Source of the DNA: an uncultured Riemerella sp.
Lineage (GTDB): Bacteria; Bacteroidota; Bacteroidia; Flavobacteriales; Weeksellaceae
NCBI GenBank assembly: GCA_938037185.1
Contig: CALHQK010000095.1
Location: forward strand, 5,284-69,283
DNA length: 64,000 nucleotides
Reading direction: 5' to 3'
Shown: one piece after another, positions 1 to 7,541 of the stretch
Numbering within the stretch: the first letter of the stretch is position 1
Layout of the letters: each line of letters starts with the position of its first letter
The notes under the pieces: generated by a model
Told to the model about the DNA's origin: nothing
What the model saw: only the letters and a program-made list of their open reading frames with translations
The model's database searches: none
Position numbers and translations under genes: made by a program

Positions 1-1
1 T

Positions 2-127
2 TCAGTAGAGTATTTTAATGAATATAGTGATAATCTAAAAATAACAACAGAAAATAATAAAAAGATAAAAGTATATAAAATACTAAATGGTTTAGATGAG
101 GGCTTAATAGAAACTCTGAAAATATAG
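2..127 (+). CDS. C-terminal fragment of an unknown small protein (cut by window edge)
   Basis: An open frame enters from the left edge and ends at TAG 125-127, giving 41 residues that finish GLIETLKI. I do not recognise the family. The last codons (CTTAATAGAAAC at 103-114, then a Leu-Lys end) match the 3' end of the gene at 828-1127 nearly base for base, so the two are likely paralogues. The segment is very AT-rich, like the next two genes. Confidence 0.5.
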   Translation, partial: SVEYFNEYSDNLKITTENNKKIKVYKILNGLDEGLIETLKI

Positions 128-157
128 CTAAATATTTCAAAATATATCAAAAACATT

Positions 158-736
158 ATGAAAAAAATAAAAACTATCTTCACGGGTCTGAGTTTGTTTT
201 TTCTTTTAAGTTGTGTAAATCAGCAGAATACGAATAAACCAGTAAAAACAAAAATAGAAAAATCTCATAAAAGACACCTGCGAAAACAACTTGCTTCTTT
301 CATAAAAGGAATGCGAAAAGGCAAGCCAGATGAAGTAAAAGCATATTTTGATTTTCCTATCAAAAATGATAATTTTTGGTATGCGACTTTGGAATATGAA
401 AAATGGGAGGAATATAAAGGAAAAGGATTTGGTGAGAAAGAATTTCAGATATATTTTGATGCGATTTTCATGGGCGATTTCAGGGAAACTTTAGGAAGAA
501 TAAATGTTAATAGATTATTAAAACAAGGATATGATAAAGCAGAATATTCATATGATAGTTGGAATGGTGGGTTTAAAGATATCTTAGAAGTCACATACGC
601 AGATGATAAAATAACCATGACTTTTAATACAGTAGTTTATTCTTCAGGAGGAGGTGAACATATATATGTATATGTTTTTACAACGAAAGATGGTGTTCTG
701 AAATTTAAAGATTTTCAAAGTACAATGGTATACTAA
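158..736 (+). CDS. Hypothetical lipoprotein, 192 aa
   Basis: The N-terminus has two Lys, a hydrophobic stretch and a lipobox ending LLSC at residue 19, so it is predicted to be lipidated and exported. The mature part is charged and rich in aromatic residues (Phe, Tyr, Trp), with no catalytic motif I can name. The neighbours are two small paralogous unknown genes, and a copy of their 3' tail starts right at its stop codon (735-756), which suggests the gene was inserted or recombined next to such a tail. Function is unknown. A role as an accessory or immunity protein of a toxin cassette is only inferred from context. Confidence 0.6.
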   Translation: MKKIKTIFTGLSLFFLLSCVNQQNTNKPVKTKIEKSHKRHLRKQLASFIKGMRKGKPDEVKAYFDFPIKNDNFWYATLEYEKWEEYKGKGFGEKEFQIYFDAIFMGDFRETLGRINVNRLLKQGYDKAEYSYDSWNGGFKDILEVTYADDKITMTFNTVVYSSGGGEHIYVYVFTTKDGVLKFKDFQSTMVY

Positions 737-756
737 AAAGCCAGTCAAATATTTCA
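735..756 (+). repeat. Gene-tail repeat, copy near 158-736 stop
   Basis: AAAAGCCAGTCAA followed by a TTTCA block recurs at 1101-1120, where it is the coding end of the 828-1127 gene, and a diverged copy (AAATATTTCA) lies at 131-140 after the first fragment. Here it is non-coding, directly after a stop codon. It looks like the scar of a lost paralogous gene. Confidence 0.5.
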
Positions 757-827
757 GTTATAAAATTAAGAATAAAACTATCTTGATAGTATTTTTTAGT
801 TGCAAACTGATGGCAACAGAATAAGTT

Positions 828-1127
828 ATGGAAAAAACATTAGAATGGTTTAAAAAAGAAGTCTCTCGCGACTTGTTAAATTATAAAATTACATATAGAA
901 GCTATAAAAATGGTGATTTCGGAGATTTAGACCAAATTATAATAGAATCTAAAATCTTGGGAGGTGGAATTGATTTTTGGAGTTCAGGCTGGCTTGGAAT
1001 CGTGCTGTATGATTATGAAAAAGAAAAACAAATAATTAATGTTTTATTAGAACCAACAGAAGAATATGAGACCCATCTAAAAAACTTAATAGAAACCTTG
1101 AAAAGCCAGTCAAGTGTTTCAAAATAA
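828..1127 (+). CDS. Hypothetical small protein, 99 aa
   Basis: This is a soluble, acidic protein without signal peptide or membrane segment. It contains a Gly/Trp-rich centre (GGGIDFWSSGWLG) and ends LIETLKSQSSVSK. I do not recognise the family. The size, the AT-rich coding and the related tail at 2-127 resemble tandem immunity-type genes found behind polymorphic toxin genes in Bacteroidota, but no toxin is visible in the window, so this stays inference. Confidence 0.55.
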   Translation: MEKTLEWFKKEVSRDLLNYKITYRSYKNGDFGDLDQIIIESKILGGGIDFWSSGWLGIVLYDYEKEKQIINVLLEPTEEYETHLKNLIETLKSQSSVSK

Positions 1128-1168
1128 TTATCTTTGCTCTTAAAAAAATTTAATTATTAAACTTTACA

Positions 1169-1858
1169 ATGAAAATAGGAATCATCGGAGCGATGGAATT
1201 AGAAGTCCAGCTCCTTCGAGAAAAATTACAAGATAGAAAAGATACCGAATTATTTGGATTTACTTTCCATGAAGGGCAAATTGGCAGCCATCAGGTGGTG
1301 GTGCTTTTGTCTGGGATAGGAAAGGTGAGTGCAGCGGTGGCTACAGTGCTTTTAATCAATCAGTTTAAACCAGAATTAATCATCAATACAGGAACAGCAG
1401 GAGGTCTGAAAGACACCAGAGTTTATGATATTATTTTGGCTACGGAGGTTAGACACCATGATGTGGATGTCACGGCTTTCGGCTACGAAATAGGGCAACA
1501 GGCAAAAATGCCGCCTGCTTTTTTTGTGGATGAGCAGTGGCTGAGCCTTGCCGAGGAACATTGCGGAAAATATACCGACCAGCTTCGTAAAGGGCTGGTA
1601 CTCAGCGGAGATTCTTTCATCAGTGATAGACAGCGCCGAGAATGGATAGAAAAAAGCTTCCCAGAGGCGCTGGCTGTGGAGATGGAGGCGAGTGCCATTG
1701 CGCAGACCTGCCATATTATGGGCGTTCCGTTTCTGATGCTGAGAGCGATTTCGGATAATGCAGGCGAGGGAGATACTGTTTCCTATGAATCCTTTGTGGA
1801 GAAGGCTGGGGCGCTTTCGGCGGAGATGAATATTAGTTTCATTGAGAATTTAAAATAA
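1169..1858 (+). CDS. mtnN: 5'-methylthioadenosine/S-adenosylhomocysteine nucleosidase
   Basis: This 229-aa protein has the usual MTAN length and starts with MKIGIIGAMELE. MTAN cleaves adenine from methylthioadenosine and S-adenosylhomocysteine, serving methionine salvage and removal of SAM by-products in the cytosol. Expected catalytic residues are visible: Glu12, Glu173 in the EMEASA motif and Asp196 in ISDNA. The second half of the gene is clearly richer in G+C than its surroundings. It ends five bases before an ABC permease gene and may share its transcript. Confidence 0.93.
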   Translation: MKIGIIGAMELEVQLLREKLQDRKDTELFGFTFHEGQIGSHQVVVLLSGIGKVSAAVATVLLINQFKPELIINTGTAGGLKDTRVYDIILATEVRHHDVDVTAFGYEIGQQAKMPPAFFVDEQWLSLAEEHCGKYTDQLRKGLVLSGDSFISDRQRREWIEKSFPEALAVEMEASAIAQTCHIMGVPFLMLRAISDNAGEGDTVSYESFVEKAGALSAEMNISFIENLK

Positions 1859-1863
1859 TTTTC

Positions 1864-3312
1864 ATGAATTTTAAAAGGATAAAGCTAATCGCCTCGGAAG
1901 AATGGAAAAGCATCAATAGGCAGAAAGTGCTGATTTACTTGGTTTTCATCATTGTTGCTGTTTTGTCTCTGGCGGCTTACATCGGTTGGGAAAATGTTCA
2001 TCATCACAATGAGGAGCAGGAACACTACCAGTCCGAAGTTGTCCAGCAGTGGGAAAATCAGCCAGATAGGCACCCGCACAGGGTTTCGCATTATGGGTAT
2101 TTGGTTTTTCGGGACAAATATCCTCTGAGTGCTTTTGATTTTGGGGTAAATTCTTATGTCGGAAACTCTGTTTTTTTGGAGGCTCACAGACAGAATACGA
2201 TGAATATGAGCGATGCCTCGTTTTCCAACGGAATACTGAGGTTTGGGGAACTGAGTATGGCTCTGATTTTCCAGCTGATTTTACCTTTATTCATTATTTT
2301 CATTGGTTTTGGTTCGGTTTCTGGGCTGAAACAAAATGGAGTTTTGAAGCTGATTTTGGTTCAAAATACGACTTACAAAGACATTATTTTTGGAAAAACT
2401 TTGGGGATTTATGCCGTTACGATGGCTTATTTCCTTCCCATTCTTATTTTAGGAATTGCTTTCACAGGGCTGATGTCAGGTGCTGATGCAGAGGGACTTA
2501 TACCGAGAGCCTTCCTGCTGGTGGTTTCTTACAGCGTTTATTTTTTGATTTTTTCGTTTGTAGTGGTGATTTTTTCAGCTTTGAATAAAACTCCTAAATC
2601 TACTTTGCTTGTTCTTTTAATCATTTGGTTTTCAATGATTTTTATTCTTCCGAAAGCCGCACAGACACTTGGCGCAAATATCTATGAAGCACCGAATAAA
2701 AATGATTTTGATATTTCCATTCATAACCAGATTAAAAAAGAAGGAGATAGTCATAATCCTGATGACCAGCACTTTAAGGAACTGAAAGAAGAAATCTTGA
2801 AAAAATACAATGTCAATTCCATCGAAGAATTGCCGATAAATTACGGCGGATTGGTTTTTGCGGAAGGCGAAAAAATCACCACGAAAATTTTTGGTGAAAA
2901 ATTTGAGGAATTGATTAAAATTTATCAAAATCAAAACAAAGTAAGCGAATTTTTGGGCTTTGCTAATCCTTATTTGGCGATGAGGAATATGTCTATGGGC
3001 TTCAGTGGAAGTAGTTTTTCTGATGCTGTAAGTTTCCAGCGACAGGCCGAAAAATACCGATATGACCGCACTCAGTATCTGAATAAACTTCAGCAGGAGG
3101 AAATAAAATATTATAAAGAATCCCAAAAAGAGCGGACACAGAGGATAAATAATGAACTTCTGAAACAGATGCCGCCGTTCAAATATCAGCATTTTTCTAC
3201 TTATGAAATTCTGAAAGAGCAGATTTTGGGGATTTCAGCGTTTGTTTTTATGCTGTCTGTATTGGTTTTAGCAGCGAATTATATTCAGAAAAATAGTAAT
3301 AAATTTTTGTAA
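1864..3312 (+). CDS. ABC transporter permease, DUF3526 type (first)
   Basis: This 482-aa membrane protein has one N-terminal membrane segment, a long extracytoplasmic loop, a block of about five segments around residues 130-270, a second large charged loop and a final C-terminal segment. This layout fits ABC-2-like permeases with DUF3526. It sits directly before a second permease of the same kind and an ATPase (gaps of 2 and 6 bases), so the three should form one exporter operon. The substrate cannot be read from the sequence. Confidence 0.8.
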   Translation: MNFKRIKLIASEEWKSINRQKVLIYLVFIIVAVLSLAAYIGWENVHHHNEEQEHYQSEVVQQWENQPDRHPHRVSHYGYLVFRDKYPLSAFDFGVNSYVGNSVFLEAHRQNTMNMSDASFSNGILRFGELSMALIFQLILPLFIIFIGFGSVSGLKQNGVLKLILVQNTTYKDIIFGKTLGIYAVTMAYFLPILILGIAFTGLMSGADAEGLIPRAFLLVVSYSVYFLIFSFVVVIFSALNKTPKSTLLVLLIIWFSMIFILPKAAQTLGANIYEAPNKNDFDISIHNQIKKEGDSHNPDDQHFKELKEEILKKYNVNSIEELPINYGGLVFAEGEKITTKIFGEKFEELIKIYQNQNKVSEFLGFANPYLAMRNMSMGFSGSSFSDAVSFQRQAEKYRYDRTQYLNKLQQEEIKYYKESQKERTQRINNELLKQMPPFKYQHFSTYEILKEQILGISAFVFMLSVLVLAANYIQKNSNKFL

Positions 3313-3314
3313 AG

Positions 3315-4673
3315 ATGAAGAGGATTTTAAGCATAGAATTTAAAAATATTTTTAGAAATAACGCCTTCCGAATCGGAGTCTTGGTGGTTTTTCTCTTTGG
3401 GCTTTACGGAATTTATTACGGAAATAGAGTCATAGAGGAACAAAAAGAAAATATTTCCAGAATAGAACATCTGGAAAATGAGAATATAGAGCACATTCTG
3501 CACATTGCAGGCGCGGAGAACACGGCAGGAACGGATATTTATTACATGATTTTTCATACTTATAATCCACCGACTGACTGGGCAGCGTTTTCTCTGGGGC
3601 AGAGAGATATTCTAAACTACAATATCAAAACCAAAATCTTGGCATTAGAAGGGCAGATTTATGATAATGAGCTGACTAATCCTTTGTCCCTTTTGGTGGG
3701 CAATTTGGATTTGTCATTTGTTTTTATTTATCTTTTTCCGTTATTGATTATTGCTCTTGGTTTCAGTTTGATTTCGGAGGAGAAAGAAACGGGAGTATGG
3801 AGTATGATAAAGATTTCTGGAGTGCCTACGCTTAGTTTTGTTTTTTATAAAATCTTCGCAAGGTGGCTGATAGTGGTGTCTTTGGTCATTATACTGATGA
3901 TCGTGGCGGCTTTGGTTTTCAAGGCTGGTTTTGGAGTGGTGTTTTTTGCTATTTTAGGAATTTCTATTTTTTATGTAAGTTTTTGGTTTGCAGTGGTTTG
4001 GTTTGTTAATTCATTGAATAAAAACTCAACTTACAACACCATTTTGTCCGTGGGGATTTGGATTGTGCTATGTTTGATGTTTCCTGCTTTGGGAAATACG
4101 ATAATTACGGCTACCACTCCTGTTCATGAGGCTATGGAAACCACACTCATCCAGCGTGAAGCCTATCATGAGAAGTGGGATAAGCCCAAATCGGTAACGA
4201 TGAACAAATTTTACCAAGAATATCCCGAGTATAAAAAATATAAAATTCCAGAAGAAAAATACTATGTAGCAGGCTGGTATTACGCGATGCAGTATGTGGC
4301 TGATAAAGAGGCAGAACCGACCTCTAAACTGATGGAACAAAAACTGATGGAACGCCAGCACAAAGCCGAAACTTTGGGAATGTTTCTTCCTACGGTAGGA
4401 GTGCAGAGAATGTATAATGCTTTGGTTAATACAGATTTAGAGGCACATATGAGATATTTGGCATCGGTGAGAAAACATCACAAAGCCGTGCGGGAGTTTT
4501 TTTATCCTTATATTTTTGAGGAAACTTTGACTAAAAATACGCCTTGGGAAAAAAGACCTAAATACCAGCCGCCAGCAGAGAGTGCAGATATTAACTGGAA
4601 ATCCTTATTTGTGGGCGTATTGTACTCTTTATTGCTTGTGTTTATCGGAATAAAATTGACTAAAAAAATATAG
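3315..4673 (+). CDS. ABC transporter permease, DUF3526 type (second)
   Basis: This 452-aa protein has the same topology as the preceding gene: N-terminal anchor, soluble loop, a cluster of membrane segments near residues 130-260 that includes FSLISEEKETGVW, a large loop, and a last membrane segment ending in LTKKI. It starts two bases after its partner and is followed six bases later by the ATPase gene. The pair probably forms the heterodimeric membrane part of one exporter. Confidence 0.8.
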   Translation: MKRILSIEFKNIFRNNAFRIGVLVVFLFGLYGIYYGNRVIEEQKENISRIEHLENENIEHILHIAGAENTAGTDIYYMIFHTYNPPTDWAAFSLGQRDILNYNIKTKILALEGQIYDNELTNPLSLLVGNLDLSFVFIYLFPLLIIALGFSLISEEKETGVWSMIKISGVPTLSFVFYKIFARWLIVVSLVIILMIVAALVFKAGFGVVFFAILGISIFYVSFWFAVVWFVNSLNKNSTYNTILSVGIWIVLCLMFPALGNTIITATTPVHEAMETTLIQREAYHEKWDKPKSVTMNKFYQEYPEYKKYKIPEEKYYVAGWYYAMQYVADKEAEPTSKLMEQKLMERQHKAETLGMFLPTVGVQRMYNALVNTDLEAHMRYLASVRKHHKAVREFFYPYIFEETLTKNTPWEKRPKYQPPAESADINWKSLFVGVLYSLLLVFIGIKLTKKI

Positions 4674-4679
4674 AATTTT

Positions 4680-5375
4680 ATGCTTATTGCAGAAAACTTA
4701 TCTAAAACATACGGAGATTATAAAGCTTTAAATAATCTAAATTTAAAACTGAATAAAGGTGAAATTTTTGCTCTTCTGGGACAGAATGGAGCAGGGAAGA
4801 GCACGACTATCAATATATTTTTAGGCTTTGTGAAACCGACCGGAGGAGTTGCGAAAATCAATGGAATTTCTGTGGTAGACCATCCAGAGGAGACCAAGAA
4901 ATTCATCGCTTATATTCCTGAAACTGTACTGCTTTACCCTAATTTGACAGGTGTAGAAAATCTTAAATTTTTCTCCTCTTTGGCTGGGTTTGATTATGAT
5001 AATGAGACGCTTACGAGCTTCCTAAGCAAAGCAGGACTGCAGTCTGATGCTCATCACAATAGGCTGGGGGGCTATTCTAAAGGGATGCGCCAGAAAGTGG
5101 GCATTGCCATTGCCATCGCTAAAAAGGCGAAAGTACTACTTCTGGATGAGCCTACATCTGGTCTAGACCCAAAGGCATCGAATGAATTTTCTGAAATATT
5201 GAAAGAATTAGCATCGGAGGGAACTACTATTTTCATGGCGACGCATGATATTTTTAGGGCAAAAGAAGTGGCTGATCGAATAGGAATTATGAAGCGAGGA
5301 AATTTGATTTCCGAAATCAATGCCGATGAAATCTCCGCCAACGAGCTGGAAAAACTGTATCTTCAGACCGTTTAG
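4680..5375 (+). CDS. ABC transporter ATP-binding protein
   Basis: This 231-aa nucleotide-binding subunit has Walker A GQNGAGKST (34-42), a variant signature GYSKGMRQK (131-139), Walker B LLLDEP (153-158) and the H-loop histidine 189 (MATHD). It resembles the CcmA/NatA-type ATPases that pair with ABC-2 permeases. It is last in the three-gene exporter operon and should energise the two DUF3526 permeases upstream. Confidence 0.92.
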   Translation: MLIAENLSKTYGDYKALNNLNLKLNKGEIFALLGQNGAGKSTTINIFLGFVKPTGGVAKINGISVVDHPEETKKFIAYIPETVLLYPNLTGVENLKFFSSLAGFDYDNETLTSFLSKAGLQSDAHHNRLGGYSKGMRQKVGIAIAIAKKAKVLLLDEPTSGLDPKASNEFSEILKELASEGTTIFMATHDIFRAKEVADRIGIMKRGNLISEINADEISANELEKLYLQTV

Positions 5376-5381
5376 AAATAA

Positions 5382-5410
5382 AAAAAAGACTTGAAAATCA
5401 AGCCTTTTAC
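5382..5410. terminator. Bidirectional terminator between convergent genes
   Basis: AAGACTTGA, a short AAA loop and TCAAGCCTT form a hairpin with one A.C mismatch. It has A-runs on the left and T-runs on the right, so it can end the ABC operon on + and the small membrane protein gene on -. Confidence 0.7.
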
Positions 5411-5718
5411 TTTTTTTTGGATTTTTTCTTCTTTTTATTTAGGACAACATTATATTTGAAACTATTGATATTCCAAACAGGGATATAATAAAAAAGGAAA
5501 CTAAAAAGGTAGCTCATAGCAAAGGATAAAAAAGCATCCATACTCAGCTGAAAAAGGGTGGTTCCTGTGAATAAATAATATACAATATTTGAAATTAAAA
5601 ACACAATTATTCCCATTAAAACAGCGTTTATCAAGGAATATTTTACCCTTCCGAGCTGCATGCTGTTTTCCCAATATTCTATGAATTTTTCGTCTTTATC
5701 TTTATTTTTCTTATCCAT
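5407..5718 (-). CDS. Small two-helix membrane protein, 103 aa
   Basis: I place the start at the ATG at 5718 (MDKKNKDKDEKF). A longer frame reaches 5796 but overlaps the amidase gene and would put the promoter box at 5733-5740 inside the coding region. The protein has a charged N-terminus, two hydrophobic segments (about residues 28-50 and 60-85) and a very Lys-rich tail. I do not recognise a named family. It follows the amidase gene on the same strand but probably has its own promoter. Confidence 0.6.
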   Translation of the reverse strand: MDKKNKDKDEKFIEYWENSMQLGRVKYSLINAVLMGIIVFLISNIVYYLFTGTTLFQLSMDAFLSFAMSYLFSFLFYYIPVWNINSFKYNVVLNKKKKKSKKK

Positions 5719-5732
5719 TTTTCTATTTTTTG

Positions 5733-5740
5733 CAAAGGTA
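5733..5740 (-). promoter_or_regulatory. Candidate -7 box TACCTTTG
   Basis: On the minus strand this matches the Bacteroidota -7 element TAnnTTTG, 15 bases before the ATG at 5718. A TTTG lies 24 bp upstream, longer than the usual 18-21, so the -33 element is uncertain. Confidence 0.4.
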
Positions 5741-5746
5741 GAGAAT

Positions 5747-6733
5747 TTATTTATATTTCTGAGCCAAAGCCTGTAGAATACTCCAAGTTTCCGCATCTAA
5801 AATACCATCATAGTTTTCTGGTCTGAAATGATACTGAAACGCCTCTATAACGCTTTTTGTCTGTTTGTCCCACATTCCTGTGATTTGGATATCATACCCA
5901 AAACTCTTAAAGGTTGATTGTATTTTTCGTATAAAAGAAGCATCTTCATATAGTGTAGTAATATCTTCTAATGCACTTGGATAAAATTCTTGTTTTTTAT
6001 CTTCATCATACCACATGCCTATTTGGTGTTTTTCATATAATGTTTTCCAAGGAAACAGAGGGCCTGGGTCTTGTTTTCTTGTCGGAGCAATATCTGAATG
6101 AGCCAAAATATTAGTAGGAGGAATCATATATCTTTTGCTAATATCTTTTACCAAAACGGCTATTTTTTCTATTTGGTGTTCAGGAAATGCTTGGAATTGT
6201 CTCTTTCCTAAACTATCTACTACATAGCCTGTATTTACTATTTCTATACCTATAGAACTGTCATTCAGATTGTTGCTGTTTTTCCAAGCGCTGATTCCTG
6301 CATGATAAGCTCTTTTGTTTTCATCTACTAATTGATAGATTTCGTGATCATCTAAATCACTTACAAGATAGTGGGAACTTACTGACTGCTGTGTCAAAAC
6401 TCTTATGGATTTTTCATTATCCAAAGCCGTATAGTGCAAGATGATGAATCTCTGGCGGAAGCCTTGTCCCAAGGAAGGGAAGTAAGTTTTAGTGATTTTA
6501 TATTTTTTTGGCTTGGCCGAAACTATAGACCCATAGCTTATAGTATTATTATTTTTGGAGCTGTCCGCTATGTTCACTCTATAGAAATCCTCTGTTCCGT
6601 GGTGTTCTATTTTGGGTTTTTCAACAATCTTTTGTGTCGTTGGAGTAGGAGAGGCGGAAAAAACTACATTTTTTTGAGAAACACAGGAAAATAATATAAT
6701 ATTTAAACTCGTGATAAATAATACTTTACGCAT
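5747..6733 (-). CDS. Lipoprotein N-acetylmuramoyl-L-alanine amidase with peptidoglycan-binding domain
   Basis: This 328-aa protein has a lipobox (LFSC, Cys17), then an Amidase_2/AmpD-like domain (about 85-235), then a PG_binding_1-like domain at the C-terminus. Zinc ligands are seen as His100 (ILHYTALD), His212 (AHSD) and Asp222 (DPGPLFPW); the HAGISAW block is also typical. The family cleaves the bond between muramic acid and L-alanine in peptidoglycan or its fragments. The lipid anchor suggests action in the periplasm. A TATTTTTG box at 6763-6770 may be its promoter. Confidence 0.88.
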   Translation of the reverse strand: MRKVLFITSLNIILFSCVSQKNVVFSASPTPTTQKIVEKPKIEHHGTEDFYRVNIADSSKNNNTISYGSIVSAKPKKYKITKTYFPSLGQGFRQRFIILHYTALDNEKSIRVLTQQSVSSHYLVSDLDDHEIYQLVDENKRAYHAGISAWKNSNNLNDSSIGIEIVNTGYVVDSLGKRQFQAFPEHQIEKIAVLVKDISKRYMIPPTNILAHSDIAPTRKQDPGPLFPWKTLYEKHQIGMWYDEDKKQEFYPSALEDITTLYEDASFIRKIQSTFKSFGYDIQITGMWDKQTKSVIEAFQYHFRPENYDGILDAETWSILQALAQKYK

Positions 6734-6792
6734 TTTTATGAATAATTATTAAAAATTTTTTCCAAAAATACGAATAATTTTTTAGGATTTTA

Positions 6793-6824
6793 TTTGGTTA
6801 TTTAAAAAAAACAATATATATTTG
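6793..6824 (+). promoter_or_regulatory. Promoter of the Ser-Pro-Arg tRNA cluster
   Basis: TTTG at 6793-6796, a 20-bp spacer and TATATTTG at 6817-6824 match the Bacteroidota primary sigma factor consensus. It lies 40 bases before tRNA-Ser and should drive all three + strand tRNAs. Confidence 0.75.
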
Positions 6825-6863
6825 CAAACGCAATTACGGAATAGAAGTTCTTAAAGAATAAAA

Positions 6864-6946
6864 GGAGGGTTGCCGGAGTGGTTAACGGAGCAGTTTGCTA
6901 AACTGTCGACTTTTGGGTCGCATGAGTTCGAATCTCATACCCTCCG
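6864..6946 (+). tRNA. tRNA-Ser(GCU)
   Basis: A cloverleaf with acceptor GGAGGGT/ACCCTCC, anticodon loop TTTGCTAA (GCU) and the long variable arm typical of serine tRNAs. The 3' CCA is not encoded. It is the first of three co-oriented tRNAs. Confidence 0.95.
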
Positions 6947-6962
6947 CAACTGGTATAATATT

Positions 6963-7037
6963 CGGGGTGTAGCGTAGCCCGGTCATCGCGCCTGGTTTGG
7001 GACCAGGAGGTCGCAGGTTCGAATCCTGCCACCCCGA
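6963..7037 (+). tRNA. tRNA-Pro(UGG)
   Basis: The acceptor CGGGGTG pairs with CACCCCG, the anticodon loop is TTTGGGA (UGG), and the T-arm carries GGTTCGAATCC. It lies 16 bases after tRNA-Ser, likely on one transcript. Confidence 0.95.
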
Positions 7038-7073
7038 CAAAAGTTTATTAGTTCTTTTTAAAAACTAATTAAT

Positions 7074-7147
7074 GGGTGCGTAGCTCAGCTGGATAGAGCA
7101 TCTGCCTTCTAAGCAGACGGTCAAAGGTTCGAATCCTTTCGCGCTCA
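7074..7147 (+). tRNA. tRNA-Arg(UCU)
   Basis: The acceptor GGGTGCG pairs with CGCGCTC with two G-U pairs, the anticodon loop is CTTCTAA (UCU), and the T-loop is normal. It is the last tRNA before a terminator and marks the left edge of the restriction-modification locus. Confidence 0.95.
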
Positions 7148-7157
7148 CTATTGAAAA

Positions 7158-7191
7158 TGAAGACTTTACAGAAAAGTGAAGTCTTTTTTTG
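7158..7191 (+). terminator. Terminator after the tRNA cluster
   Basis: AAGACTT (7160-7166) and AAGTCTT (7179-7185) form a hairpin followed by a run of T. It lies 10 bases after tRNA-Arg. Confidence 0.7.
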
Positions 7192-7349
7192 TTTTAACTA
7201 AGTAAACACCTTTGTTATAAAAACTTTATTTATACTTTCTTTATTTTTCGTATTTAGTTTATAAATTAGTGTCTTTCTTGTCTTCGATGATAAAGTATGA
7301 ATGGGATCAAATTTAACATCTTTAATCATCATATATGGAAAAATTTATA

Positions 7350-7541
7350 TTAATCAAAAAATAAAATTTTCTCTATATAATCTTCTGCATTCTCTTTCTG
7401 GAAGTAAACATGATTTTTATTGAAATCTTCTATATCCATATTCTCTTTCCAATTAACATCTAAATAAGATGTATTAGAAATAATGTATGAATCCAGCTCA
7501 ATTTTGTAATCTTTAACTTGTGGTTCAATTTTATCTTTTAA
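7350..7541 (-). pseudogene. Probable displaced C-terminus of the adenine methyltransferase
   Basis: After the methyltransferase stop at 7531, the next frame stays open to 7350 and encodes about 60 residues of normal protein composition (KIEPQVKDYKIELDSY ... IEKILFFD) without a convincing start codon of its own. Removing one A from the AAAA just before the stop joins the frames (GEVIK-DKIEPQ) and gives a 994-aa protein. I read it as the original 3' end lost by a one-base insertion. An independent small gene starting inside the methyltransferase gene is possible but less likely. Confidence 0.45.

Noticed and set aside
6434..6694. Plus-strand frame opposite the amidase gene
   Set aside because: It is a shadow of the amidase gene, with no promoter and unusual composition.
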